Positions 1 to 6,391 of a DNA stretch of 29,014 nt are shown here, in pieces. The position numbers were made by a program, and so were the translations under genes. Under the pieces are notes generated by a model that was not told where the DNA came from, made no database searches, and saw nothing but the letters and a program-made list of their open reading frames with translations. Each line of letters starts with the position of its first letter. Position 1 is the first letter of the stretch. The DNA comes from a virus, in the IMG/VR virus record IMGVR_UViG_3300025071_000035, positions 1 to 29,014 of that record; one strand, written 5' to 3'.

Positions 1-220
1 ACATAATATTTATTTGTCTTTTATCTTGCCACCCTCCCAAAATATTAAAATCTGTATTAATATTATATATATCATTATATATATTAAAATAATTCATTGA
101 GGGATTTGTTGAAGTATGCAAATTTTTTAAAGCTACTATATAACGCTTTTTATCTTTATTAATATAGTGGCTAAAATCTTCTTTTGCATTTATCTTATTT
201 ATTATAGTTTGTTTTTTCAT
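1..220 (-). CDS. Hypothetical protein, 3' part outside window
   Basis: An open frame starts at ATG 220 and runs off the left edge without a stop, giving at least 73 codons. It begins MKKQTIINKINAKEDFSHYI and is rich in Lys, Asn, Ile and Tyr. I recognise no family. The start lies 4 nt after the stop of the upstream gene at 225, behind an A-rich leader (TAAAAAAATAAACAA) and no Shine-Dalgarno, which is the normal arrangement here. It is probably the third gene of a short operon starting at 768. The function is unknown. Confidence 0.6.
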   Translation of the reverse strand, partial: MKKQTIINKINAKEDFSHYINKDKKRYIVALKNLHTSTNPSMNYFNIYNDIYNINTDFNILGGWQDKRQINIM

Positions 221-224
221 TTGT

Positions 225-569
225 TTATTTTTTTAATTGTTTCTTTACTTCTTCAATAGTTAATATTGTTTTTTCTGTTTCTTCTTTTGCCTCATCTAAT
301 AACTCGGTTAAATCTGTTATTTCAGACCAGATAAATTCCTCTAATAATTGGTAAGCTAATTCTGTAACATTTTCGCACCCTTCAAAATTATAAGCGTTAA
401 ATTCTATCATTATTTGAAAGCAGTCAGAATAATATATTACAGCTCGGTCTATCTCTTGAAATATATATAAATTTATTTCGCTTTCGTCGTTTAAATTTCC
501 GCTTTTAATCTCTTCTTTTATATCCTCTTTTAAGTTATCTAAGAATAAATATTTATTAAAGTCTTTCAT
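225..569 (-). CDS. Hypothetical acidic helical protein, 114 aa
   Basis: Begins MKDFNKYLFLDNLKEDIKEE. The protein is strongly acidic, with Glu-rich segments around residues 10-30 and 85-110, and looks mostly helical. It has no signal peptide, membrane segment or recognisable catalytic motif. It follows the 59-aa gene by 19 nt and precedes the edge-cut gene by 4 nt, so the three probably form one transcript leaving the iteron-bearing region. Small acidic proteins of this kind are common among early phage host-takeover or anti-defence genes, but nothing in the sequence shows that here. Confidence 0.7.
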   Translation of the reverse strand: MKDFNKYLFLDNLKEDIKEEIKSGNLNDESEINLYIFQEIDRAVIYYSDCFQIMIEFNAYNFEGCENVTELAYQLLEEFIWSEITDLTELLDEAKEETEKTILTIEEVKKQLKK

Positions 570-588
570 ATTTTTATTTTGTTTTATT

Positions 589-768
589 TTATTGGTTAAT
601 ATTGTTTTTTATTGCTCTTCTTAATGCTTTGTAATATTTAACAGGCGTTTCATATTCCCAAACTCTGTTTAATTTAGTGTTTAATCTGTTGTAATTGTAG
701 TTTCCTTCTCTAGTTTTATTGATATAGAAAAAAGAATTATTATTAATTTTTGTTTCGTGTATTGTCAT
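589..768 (-). CDS. Small basic hypothetical protein, 59 aa
   Basis: A 59-codon frame runs from ATG 768 to TAA 589-591. The product begins MTIHETKINNNSFFYINKTR and ends KALRRAIKNNINQ. It is basic, with many Asn, Lys, Arg and Tyr residues, and no known domain. The start is preceded by the A-rich leader AAAACAAA, like several other genes here. It is the first gene after the repeat-bearing non-coding region, so it should be read from any leftward promoter there. The call rests on an intact frame, correct leader and tight spacing to the next gene. Confidence 0.55.
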   Translation of the reverse strand: MTIHETKINNNSFFYINKTREGNYNYNRLNTKLNRVWEYETPVKYYKALRRAIKNNINQ

Positions 769-797
769 TTGTTTTGTTTTTAGTTAATAATTATAAT

Positions 798-805
798 CAA
801 ATATA
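798..805 (-). promoter_or_regulatory. Possible -7 promoter box for the left-end genes
   Basis: The minus strand reads TATATTTG, an exact match to the Bacteroidota -7 consensus TAnnTTTG, about 30 nt before the ATG at 768. The -33 position has only TTTC at 21-nt spacing instead of TTTG, and such short boxes arise easily in AT-rich DNA, so this is weak. Confidence 0.3.
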
Positions 806-836
806 TAAAACTAATATAAATAAATAGAAAAGTAAA

Positions 837-868
837 TGTTAAAATTTTGTTAAAATTATGTTAAAATT
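837..868. repeat. Three TGTTAAAATT direct repeats, 11-bp phased
   Basis: Exact copies of TGTTAAAATT start at 837, 848 and 859, an 11-bp period close to one helical turn, so all three present the same face of DNA. The TGTTAAA core is shared with the iterons at 1022-1120 and lies in the same orientation. They could be an AT-rich unwinding element or extra protein-binding sites. Confidence 0.6.
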
Positions 869-987
869 TTATACACCTTTAATATTGCGTGTGCGCACGT
901 ATACAAAATATATTTGACACTACAAAAATATTTTATGTTTTTCTACTGGCTTAATTTGTTTTTATAATTGTGTAAGAATTCAGATAT

Positions 988-1008
988 TATTTAGAATAAA
1001 TCTAAATA
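988..1008. repeat. Perfect 8-bp inverted repeat beside the iteron array
   Basis: TATTTAGA (988-995) and TCTAAATA (1001-1008) are exact reverse complements separated by ATAAA. The hairpin lies 13 nt from the first iteron. It lacks a U-tract on either strand, so it is not a standard terminator. It could extrude near an origin or act as an operator. Confidence 0.5.
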
Positions 1009-1021
1009 GCGAAGAGGGGGG

Positions 1022-1120
1022 ATAATGTTAAACGACCCCCATAATGTTAAACAGGGGATAATGTTAAACAAGGCATAATATTAAACAGACCCCTTAATGT
1101 TAAACACCTTAATGTTAAAC
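1022..1120. repeat. Iteron-like array, six copies of (A/T)TAAT(G/A)TTAAAC
   Basis: Copies lie at 1022-1033, 1041-1052, 1058-1069, 1075-1086 (ATAATATTAAAC), 1094-1105 and 1109-1120, all in the same direction. Start-to-start distances are 19, 17, 17, 19 and 15 nt. The spacers are short and alternate G-runs with C-runs: G6 before copy 1, C5 between 1 and 2, G4 between 2 and 3, then C4 between 4 and 5. Individual repeats could therefore sit in hairpin loops closed by G:C stems. The array ends 3 nt from the terL stop. Six conserved copies in a non-coding gap point to binding of a DNA-binding protein, most simply a replication initiator. Confidence 0.75.
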
Positions 1121-1123
1121 AAA

Positions 1124-2338
1124 TTATCGGATAACATATTTTCCAGAATTGTTTCCTTGTATTAAATATTGAAGTGAATATCTAATTGCATCTATGAAGT
1201 GATTGTATTTATCTATTGGCTTCTCTCCTCTTTCATGCCATACATAATTGTTTAGCTCTCTGATAATACCACTAGAGTTTCTCTCTACTATAATCTCATA
1301 GTCTTGCATTAAAGCAATACCAGATAGTATACTACCCTTCTTCTTTATAGTAGGTCTAATGTTTAATCCTGTGTTCTTTAATTCATTTATAAGTCTTGGC
1401 TCTGAATTGTCACATATTATCAAATCTGCTGAACATTCCTGTCTATTCCTAAATGCTATGTCAGAAGTAGATAAACCAGTCTTTCCGTATATTTCTTTAA
1501 CATATACCTTTCTAACATCTTTATCAATAGAAACCTTTACAAGCGTTGTCATATCCATAGAGAAACCAAAATCTTGACCATAACAGGTTAATTCTGTCTG
1601 TGCAAACTCTCCTACTTTCCAATTCCTTATAATTGTTCCTTCAGCTTTCTCCATCCAACCACCTAAGATAACGTGCTCAAACTTATGAGGGTTTCTTCTC
1701 TTCATCTCATATAACTGTGTTAAGAATGAGTCTGATAGGTTCTCCCTATTATCTTCGTATGTAGTATGTATATAAGTAGCATCATCTTTTGCACCATTAA
1801 ATCCTCCTTGTATTGTTTTAAACAAAAAGAATCTTTGATATATCCAATGTTCTTTTGTAGCAGGGTTTAATATTAAAATACATCTGTTCTGTTTATTCTG
1901 TGAACGTATAGAAAAGTCTATCTTGTTAAACACATCTTCTTCCATAAGCTCTTCTGCTTCATCTACAACAAAGGTTGTAACGCCATTTAAGGACTTTAGA
2001 GCTGCTGTTTGGTTACCAGAGGATGTTCGTATCCCTTTAAACATTATAGAGCTTCCTGTCTTAAGATTTATAATCTCATCTTTAGTTATCCTAAAGTCTG
2101 CGTGTACATTCATCAGGTCTATCTTCTCAATGAACTCAGGTATAATAGAGGTGTTAGCTGATGTTAAAGTATATCTAGTAAACAATACTTTGTGTCCTTC
2201 TTCATAAGTTAGGTTAAGTAGAAACAAAGCCACACCAAATGATTTACCTGAACCTCTACCACCAGTTACAATATAGTATCTGCTCTTAGATTGAAACAGA
2301 GGAATGTATTTACTATGTAGATTTATATTACTATTCAT
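1124..2338 (-). CDS. terL: Terminase large subunit (PBSX/Terminase_3 type)
   Basis: This is the DNA-packaging motor: an N-terminal ATPase translocates DNA into the prohead and a C-terminal RNase H-fold nuclease cuts the concatemer. Walker A is GGRGSGKS at residues 26-33. Walker B is TTFVVDEAEE at 121-130, with the catalytic Glu next to the Asp. ILNPA at 156-160 fits the coupling motif. Candidate nuclease aspartates are D256 (GQDFGFSMD), D310 (IICDNSEP) and D383 (HFIDAIRY). The length of 404 aa is typical of the PBSX-like family. The start overlaps the end of the small-subunit gene by 8 nt. The stop lies 3 nt from the iteron array, so packaging recognition there is possible. Confidence 0.95.
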   Translation of the reverse strand: MNSNINLHSKYIPLFQSKSRYYIVTGGRGSGKSFGVALFLLNLTYEEGHKVLFTRYTLTSANTSIIPEFIEKIDLMNVHADFRITKDEIINLKTGSSIMFKGIRTSSGNQTAALKSLNGVTTFVVDEAEELMEEDVFNKIDFSIRSQNKQNRCILILNPATKEHWIYQRFFLFKTIQGGFNGAKDDATYIHTTYEDNRENLSDSFLTQLYEMKRRNPHKFEHVILGGWMEKAEGTIIRNWKVGEFAQTELTCYGQDFGFSMDMTTLVKVSIDKDVRKVYVKEIYGKTGLSTSDIAFRNRQECSADLIICDNSEPRLINELKNTGLNIRPTIKKKGSILSGIALMQDYEIIVERNSSGIIRELNNYVWHERGEKPIDKYNHFIDAIRYSLQYLIQGNNSGKYVIR

Positions 2339-2729
2339 CGTCTGGAGTTACGTCTATTGTATCTTCTAAGCTTTGCATCTCTTTATTGTTAAAGAAGTTT
2401 ATGACAGGAACTTGAACCTTACCAGACTTTTTAACTGCATCAATACTATCAGAAGGCTTACCATAAGCATACTCTAGTAGTAGTTTCATGTGAGTAAAGT
2501 TATTCTTAGCTAAACTTGCTAGGTGTTTAAACGCTTCTTTCTCGCTACCAAATACATCTTTCATAGCTGAGGTAGCATAAGATGCTATCCTATCTTTCTT
2601 AGCTTTATTCTGTCTAGCTGATGGTAATTTATTTGTAGTTGATATAGGTTTTGGTGCAAGTCTCTTATTATGTTTCCTACCGTCTGTAGGTTTTATCTCT
2701 TGTGATTTATTCTTTTTTGCTCTAGCCAT
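2331..2729 (-). CDS. terS: Probable terminase small subunit
   Basis: A 132-aa protein immediately upstream of, and overlapping, the large terminase gene. Residues 1-50 are highly basic and probably bind DNA. The middle (about 60-95, including FKHLASLAKNNFTHMKLLLE) looks like the helical oligomerisation core of Bacteroidota phage small terminases, and the tail is acidic (DVTPDDE). Position and composition support the call; sequence similarity alone is weak. Its leader carries CGTTATCA exactly 4 nt before the ATG, a motif shared with two late genes. Confidence 0.7.
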   Translation of the reverse strand: MARAKKNKSQEIKPTDGRKHNKRLAPKPISTTNKLPSARQNKAKKDRIASYATSAMKDVFGSEKEAFKHLASLAKNNFTHMKLLLEYAYGKPSDSIDAVKKSGKVQVPVINFFNNKEMQSLEDTIDVTPDDE

Positions 2730-2733
2730 AATA

Positions 2734-2741
2734 TGATAACG
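2734..2741 (-). promoter_or_regulatory. CGTTATCA leader motif before terS
   Basis: On the minus strand CGTTATCA lies exactly 4 nt before the ATG at 2729 and overlaps nothing but the 13-nt intergenic gap. Identical octamers at the same distance precede the genes starting at 21093 and 24374. It is not complementary to the usual anti-Shine-Dalgarno. It may be a translation enhancer or a protein-binding site. Confidence 0.5.
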
Positions 2742-2742
2742 A

Positions 2743-2958
2743 TTATTTAGTATTATGTTTTTTGTATAGCTTTAAATATATATCTGTAATACCTTGATGT
2801 ATAGTTGTTTTAGTATATACATCTTCAATAAACACTTTCTTTAATCCTTTCTCTATTACTATATTATAATCCTTATTATTTTTAGTTACAGGATATATAA
2901 CAAAGTCATTCTTAAAGCACCATCTTAAAGCTATCTGTCTTAGGTTCTCTAAGTACAT
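2743..2958 (-). CDS. Hypothetical protein, 71 aa
   Basis: Begins MYLENLRQIALRWCFKNDFV. It is a small, basic, soluble-looking protein with an alternating beta-like middle (KDYNIVIEKGLKKVFIEDVY), resembling a short unnamed family often found beside terminase genes in Bacteroidota phages. No catalytic motif is visible. Its ATG shares one base with the TAA of the upstream gene (TAATG), so translation is probably coupled. It is followed by terS after 13 nt. The role is unknown; packaging or replication is suggested only by position. Confidence 0.7.
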   Translation of the reverse strand: MYLENLRQIALRWCFKNDFVIYPVTKNNKDYNIVIEKGLKKVFIEDVYTKTTIHQGITDIYLKLYKKHNTK

Positions 2959-3164
2959 TAATCTGTATAATTATTCACTAATAAGAACATCTCATCATAG
3001 TTATGTTTCTTATAACAGGATACACAAAATCCTTTGTCGCTTACTTCTACTTCCTTAATAACTTCTTTTGTTATTACTTCTGGATTACCTTGACCTAATC
3101 TAAAAAAACAGTAACATAATAATACTATTAATATACTTAACTTAATTGTTTCTTTCTTGTTCAT
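2958..3164 (-). CDS. Small single-pass membrane protein with CxxC
   Basis: 68 aa. A positively charged start (MNKKETIK) is followed by a hydrophobic span at about residues 9-22 (LSILIVLLCYCFFRLG), then a repetitive charged linker (EVITKEVIKEVEV) and FCVSCYKKH, a CxxC with a nearby His that could bind metal or form a disulphide. The N-terminal charge favours a cytoplasmic N-terminus with the C-terminal part outside. It lies between the DnaA-like gene (1-nt gap, TAAGATG) and the 71-aa gene (TAATG overlap). I recognise no family. It could be a Zn-knuckle membrane anchor or a superinfection-type protein. Confidence 0.65.
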   Translation of the reverse strand: MNKKETIKLSILIVLLCYCFFRLGQGNPEVITKEVIKEVEVSDKGFCVSCYKKHNYDEMFLLVNNYTD

Positions 3165-3165
3165 C

Positions 3166-3618
3166 TTAATATGTTTTTAGCATTTGTACCATAGCATTTA
3201 TTCTAAGCTTAGCTACATCTATTTGTTGTTCAGGTATTTGTCTTATTATATCTACTAACTCTGCATCATCAGGAGCTTCTGTTGATTTAAGTAAAGCTTC
3301 ATAGTCTTCTTTAAGTCTTATGTATTTCTCCTGTATCTCTTCTATAGGGTCAGGAGATTTAAGTATTTCATACATTGATTTATACTTATATTCATGCTTT
3401 GCTATTAAAGGAAATGTATTCCTTAAGGAGTGTATTACATTAGCGTGACTCATTCCTAAGGTCTTAGATATTTCATGGAAACTAAGCTCTGTGTTTTCTC
3501 TACATAATTTAAAGTAAATTGCCCTACAATATATTAATTCTCTTCTTCTGTTTTTAGATGCTAAGTTTAATCCTGTTCTTTGTTCAATTGCGTTTCTAAT
3601 CTCTTGTGTTGTTTTCAT
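3166..3618 (-). CDS. DnaA domain-IV-like DNA-binding protein
   Basis: 150 aa. Residues about 22-70 resemble the C-terminal DNA-binding domain of DnaA: a basic helix NRRRELIYCRAIYFKLCR, then LSFHEISKTLGMSHANVIHS, where SHANVIHSL aligns with the DnaA signature DHTTVxxA that reads the DnaA box. The AAA+ ATPase and the helicase-loading domain are absent, so this is a stand-alone DNA-binding module with a helical tail (90-150). It overlaps the upstream gene by 23 nt. Known roles for such modules are origin binding or transcriptional control. It lies about 2 kb from the iteron array, a plausible target, although no canonical TTATCCACA box was noticed there. Confidence 0.7.
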   Translation of the reverse strand: MKTTQEIRNAIEQRTGLNLASKNRRRELIYCRAIYFKLCRENTELSFHEISKTLGMSHANVIHSLRNTFPLIAKHEYKYKSMYEILKSPDPIEEIQEKYIRLKEDYEALLKSTEAPDDAELVDIIRQIPEQQIDVAKLRINAMVQMLKTY

Positions 3619-3865
3619 CTTCGTTTATAAATTTTATTCTGTTTAATTGTTCGTACTCATTTAATTGTTTTGTTATTGAAACTAATGAATTGAATTTAGA
3701 ATATTCTATTGCTTTGTTTATTCCAGCACACTCTAAATACATTTCTCTGTCTTCGTATTCCTTTAACATCTTTTCTATATCTTCATATAGAGTTCCTTGT
3801 TCTATCTCATACAAGGTTAGCATAAAGTATTCATTAATAGTTTTATTACCTAAGCCTTCGCTCAT
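3596..3865 (-). CDS. Hypothetical protein, 89 aa
   Basis: Begins MSEGLGNKTINEYFMLTLYE and is rich in Glu, Lys, Tyr and Asn, apparently all helical. No membrane segment or recognised motif is seen. Its ATG overlaps the TGA of the exonuclease gene by 4 nt (ATGA), and its end overlaps the DnaA-like gene by 23 nt, so it sits inside a tightly coupled replication operon. A partner or loader role for one of the neighbours is possible but not shown. Confidence 0.65.
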   Translation of the reverse strand: MSEGLGNKTINEYFMLTLYEIEQGTLYEDIEKMLKEYEDREMYLECAGINKAIEYSKFNSLVSITKQLNEYEQLNRIKFINEDENNTRD

Positions 3866-4548
3866 TCAGTTCTTAGCTTTAACAAATTATAACATTGTAT
3901 GTATTTTAACTTAGCTTTGCTCTTGTATATTATTGTAAATAATTCATATACTTTCTTAGTAAATTGATAATGACTTGTACAATCTTTTAGCAATTTCTCA
4001 GCATACTTCTTACCATACCCTTTGCAGTAGTTTACATTGTCTATACTGTCTCCTATAATCATTTGCTCATAAAAGTTATACAAAGCTTCTACAGGTTCTA
4101 TATCATATACACATCTATGTTTGTAGTGATAGTTGTATATTAAAGCTGGTAGTTGTTTATAGTCTTTATCTATAGAAACTATAATCACAGTATCTCTGCC
4201 ATCTTCTTTAGCTATGTTGTTCCAATAAGTAGCTACTAAGTCATCTGTCTCTAAACTATATTTACTTACACTATTATAAGTTTGTGTTACATAATCATGA
4301 AGATGTGTTAAAACACTAGGTATTCCTGAAGACTTTCTATTAGCTTTATAGTTGGTATCTAATATCTTTCTAAAGTTACCCTTACTATTGTTAAAGGTTA
4401 TTACTTCTGATATATCATATATTTCATTCAAATCGTATATTATGTTTGTAAAGGAATCATTATACTTTTCTATAGCTAAATCAATATCCTCTTCAACACC
4501 ATAAGATGATGCCCATACTAAACTATCTGCGTCAAATAATGCTACCAT
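3862..4548 (-). CDS. FEN-like 5'-3' exonuclease (PIN domain)
   Basis: 228 aa. The acidic metal-binding residues of the PIN/FEN superfamily occur in the expected order: D6 and D8 (FDADSL), the arch residues YKANRK (67-72), ETDDLVA (100-106), SIDKDYKQL (125-133) and IGDSIDNV (165-172). A helix-three-turn-helix-like GYGKKYAEKLL (177-187) for duplex binding follows. This matches small phage 5' nucleases such as T4 RNase H or T5 D15. The expected role is removal of RNA primers and flaps, or 5' resection feeding Erf-mediated annealing. It overlaps the 73-aa gene by 7 nt and the 89-aa gene by 4 nt. Confidence 0.9.
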   Translation of the reverse strand: MVALFDADSLVWASSYGVEEDIDLAIEKYNDSFTNIIYDLNEIYDISEVITFNNSKGNFRKILDTNYKANRKSSGIPSVLTHLHDYVTQTYNSVSKYSLETDDLVATYWNNIAKEDGRDTVIIVSIDKDYKQLPALIYNYHYKHRCVYDIEPVEALYNFYEQMIIGDSIDNVNYCKGYGKKYAEKLLKDCTSHYQFTKKVYELFTIIYKSKAKLKYIQCYNLLKLRTE

Positions 4549-4763
4549 ACTTCTTCTAGGTTTTTAACTGCTTCTTCTTCTAGTTCTTCTATAATGTTTT
4601 GTTCAAGTATATCTATAATGTTCTGTCCTCCAGATAACACTTGATGACAATTAAAATCACTACTGATATCTGGGTACATATAACTACCATCTTGTCCTTT
4701 TTCATAATCTCCTACAAGAACTAATACTATGTCATTGTATTCGACTGTTACTTCTTTTTTCAT
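4542..4763 (-). CDS. Hypothetical acidic protein, 73 aa
   Basis: Begins MKKEVTVEYNDIVLVLVGDY. It has a beta-rich first half and a strongly acidic helical end (LEQNIIEELEEEAVKNLEEVW). It is the first gene behind the candidate promoter at 4791-4821, so it leads the exonuclease/DnaA-like/terminase transcript. The leader TTGTTTTATTG/AAAGCAAT is A-rich with no Shine-Dalgarno. No known domain is recognised. It overlaps the exonuclease start by 7 nt, implying coupled expression. Confidence 0.7.
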   Translation of the reverse strand: MKKEVTVEYNDIVLVLVGDYEKGQDGSYMYPDISSDFNCHQVLSGGQNIIDILEQNIIEELEEEAVKNLEEVW

Positions 4764-4790
4764 ATTGCTTTTGTTTTATTGTTTATGTCT

Positions 4791-4821
4791 GCAATATAAT
4801 ATAATTATTTTAATTATCAAA
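4791..4821 (-). promoter_or_regulatory. Bacteroidota-type promoter TTTG-N19-TATATTGC
   Basis: On the minus strand TTTG (4821-4818) is followed after 19 nt by TATATTGC (4798-4791). This is the same architecture as the sites at 9731-9762 and 10306-10337 and close to the host consensus TTTG-N19/20-TAnnTTTG. It lies in a 46-nt gap, with the -33 box inside the end of the nuclease gene. The predicted start is near 4785, about 20-25 nt before the ATG at 4763. Confidence 0.6.
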
Positions 4822-5211
4822 CATTAATTTACTTATATTCCAATTAAAGCCTAATTTATTTAAAACAGTAATCAAAGGCTCATTATCTACTTTAGTCCAT
4901 TTACCCTTGTAATAACAACCATTAACAAAACATTTAACTAAAGGAATGTCTCTGGTATCATCTAAGTAATTATGCGTTACATATAAAGCAATACCTTTGT
5001 CTGTATGCCAACTATCACATATTCTTTCTAACAGGAGTCTTTGTCCTGTAGGAATAGAGTTACCAGCTCTTTTAACTTCCATTAATATTAAAGCCTTGTT
5101 ATCAAACTCTAACACAGCATCTATATCAGAAGGGTGTATCTTACCGTTCTGTACGCCAGTAAAGTCTAAACCTTGCTTTGTTTGATTGCTATTTCTAATT
5201 AAGCTTTTCAC
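4810..5211 (-). CDS. PD-(D/E)XK-type nuclease
   Basis: 133 aa. The core is SDIDAVLEFDNKALILMEVK at residues 28-47: an acidic residue on a strand (D29 or D31), a second strand, then the E45-x-K47 half-motif, followed by Q57 in GQRLLLERICDSW. That spacing is classic for the restriction-endonuclease-like fold, as in Holliday-junction or recombination nucleases. It lies between the dNTP-hydrolase-like gene (17-nt overlap) and the exonuclease operon, so DNA repair, recombination or host-DNA degradation is likely. The exact substrate cannot be told from sequence. Confidence 0.75.
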   Translation of the reverse strand: MKSLIRNSNQTKQGLDFTGVQNGKIHPSDIDAVLEFDNKALILMEVKRAGNSIPTGQRLLLERICDSWHTDKGIALYVTHNYLDDTRDIPLVKCFVNGCYYKGKWTKVDNEPLITVLNKLGFNWNISKLMFDN

Positions 5212-5533
5212 CTTCTAATTCTTTTTGTAAGTTAGCTAAAGCTCTCCAAGCTACCTTAGCTGAATGCCTAACACCATCTGAGTCTATCTTACCTGCTTCT
5301 ATTAAATGTCTCGCTAAAGCATCTAATTCATCTGTACTCTTGTTTCTGTCCCAATGTAAAGGCTTATCAGGATGATGTTGCTCATTCCCTATTAAAGAAA
5401 CTCTAGCAACTTCTGCTACAGCATCAGGAAAGTATTTAATGAGTCCTGTGTATATAGGTATTCTTTTTCTCTCTTGACTATCTGTTGGTAAGCTACCAAC
5501 TAACTCTTCGTATTTCTTTAGACTATCACTCAT
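5195..5533 (-). CDS. dATP/dGTP diphosphohydrolase-like protein (DUF5664 type)
   Basis: 112 aa. RIPIYTGLIKYFPDAVAEVARVSLIGN, HHPDKPLHWDRNKSTDELDALARHL and DGVRHSAKVAWRALANLQKEL follow the pattern of a phage family that I recall as DUF5664, later renamed dATP/dGTP diphosphohydrolase N-terminal domain. Expected chemistry is cleavage of purine dNTPs to monophosphates, in the all-alpha NTP-pyrophosphohydrolase (MazG-like) style, with Glu/Asp residues binding metal. Related enzymes take part in 2-aminoadenine metabolism in some phages, but no PurZ-like gene is seen in this window. The gene overlaps the 49-aa gene upstream by 8 nt. Confidence 0.65.
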   Translation of the reverse strand: MSDSLKKYEELVGSLPTDSQERKRIPIYTGLIKYFPDAVAEVARVSLIGNEQHHPDKPLHWDRNKSTDELDALARHLIEAGKIDSDGVRHSAKVAWRALANLQKELEGEKLN

Positions 5534-5675
5534 TTTCTTTTTCTTCTTTAAATAATATCTTTTCTAGTTTATCTAATCTTTCAGTCATACTTACATTTGT
5601 TAAATACAACTGACTTAGTACTCTTTCCATTCTACCCATTCTCTGTGAGATAGTATGTTTCTTATCTTTTAACAT
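5526..5675 (-). CDS. Small coiled-coil protein, 49 aa
   Basis: A 49-codon frame runs from ATG 5675 to TGA 5526-5528. It begins MLKDKKHTISQRMGRMERVL and ends with a Lys/Glu-rich helix. Heptad-like spacing of Leu, Ile and Met suggests a coiled coil. It starts one base after the phosphoesterase stop (TAATATG) and ends 8 nt inside the next gene, the usual coupled layout here. No family is recognised. Confidence 0.6.
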   Translation of the reverse strand: MLKDKKHTISQRMGRMERVLSQLYLTNVSMTERLDKLEKILFKEEKENE

Positions 5676-5676
5676 A

Positions 5677-6390
5677 TTATAAATTCATTAGTTCGTTAAT
5701 AGCTGTATGTCCTCCTATAACTACTCCACAACCAATAGCTGGTTTCTTTCCAGCTTTAGCATAAGCAAAGGCATATTTCTCGTGGTCTATACCACAACCT
5801 ACCTGTGTGCCAAAGACTCTAAACTTTGCACCTACAGTCCACTCTGTGTAACATTGAGTATGCAAGTGACCTTGTACAGTAGACATCATATCTGCTTTAG
5901 ACTTTGTTCTAGCAGTTCCTCCTTCTCCATGTATATATTGAACATTATCAATAACAACTCTTTCTATAAAGTTCCATTTAGGAGTGTTAAGTACTTCAGA
6001 GTAATCTCTTACCCATCTACTTGGTATACCTCCTGTTTGTGCCTTCCTTGCTATAATCCTATCGTGATTACCAATAGTTACATCTGCTTTAGGAAATGCT
6101 CTATACCACCTAGCTATTCTCTTTATAGCTAAGTCAAGTTCATCTCCTCCACCCATACCATCTGCTGATGCTTCATGATATGATGAATAATGATTATCTA
6201 TAACATCTCCAATAAAAACGACTCTATTACAATTATACTTTGCATAAACATCCTTACAATGTTGAAGGTAAGAGTCTAAACAGAATGGCTCGTGTAAATC
6301 TCCTATAACTAAAACTCTAGTTTCTGGCTTAGTTATATTTAAGAACGCCTTAAGTTTATTACCTTTTAATCTTGGTCTAAAGTCTTTCAT
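5677..6390 (-). CDS. Calcineurin-like metallophosphoesterase
   Basis: 237 aa. All five metallophosphoesterase blocks are present: GDLH (30-33), GDVID (61-65), GNHD (107-110), H154 in YIHGEGG, and GHLH (174-177). The enzyme should bind two metal ions and hydrolyse a phosphodiester or phosphomonoester. Phage homologues act as DNA or nucleotide phosphoesterases or Mre11-like nucleases; no capping domain that would define the substrate is evident. It sits within the recombination block, 1 nt before the 49-aa gene, which favours a nucleic-acid role. All catalytic residues appear intact. Confidence 0.9.
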   Translation of the reverse strand: MKDFRPRLKGNKLKAFLNITKPETRVLVIGDLHEPFCLDSYLQHCKDVYAKYNCNRVVFIGDVIDNHYSSYHEASADGMGGGDELDLAIKRIARWYRAFPKADVTIGNHDRIIARKAQTGGIPSRWVRDYSEVLNTPKWNFIERVVIDNVQYIHGEGGTARTKSKADMMSTVQGHLHTQCYTEWTVGAKFRVFGTQVGCGIDHEKYAFAYAKAGKKPAIGCGVVIGGHTAINELMNL

Positions 6391-6391
6391 A

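Larger units (their letters stand above)
769..1123. other. Non-coding region with iterons and hairpins; candidate origin or packaging site
   Basis: This is the longest stretch without a gene. From left to right it holds a possible -7 box (798-805), three TGTTAAAATT repeats at 11-bp spacing (837-868), an 8-bp GC-only-core palindrome GTGCGCAC (891-898), a perfect 8-bp inverted repeat with a 5-nt loop (988-1008), and six 12-bp direct repeats (1022-1120) that end 3 nt before the terL stop codon. No tRNA-like fold and no convincing ORF was found on either strand. The combination resembles a theta-type phage origin, but a packaging site or a regulator-binding region fits too. Confidence 0.6.

Noticed and set aside
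904-930. Leftward promoters at TATATTTTG and TATTTTTG
   Set aside because: Neither has TTTG at 17-23 nt upstream, and matches of this length are expected by chance in such AT-rich DNA.
1022-1120. CRISPR array
   Set aside because: Repeats are only 12 bp and the gaps 3-7 bp, with no unique spacer of about 30 nt and no cas gene.
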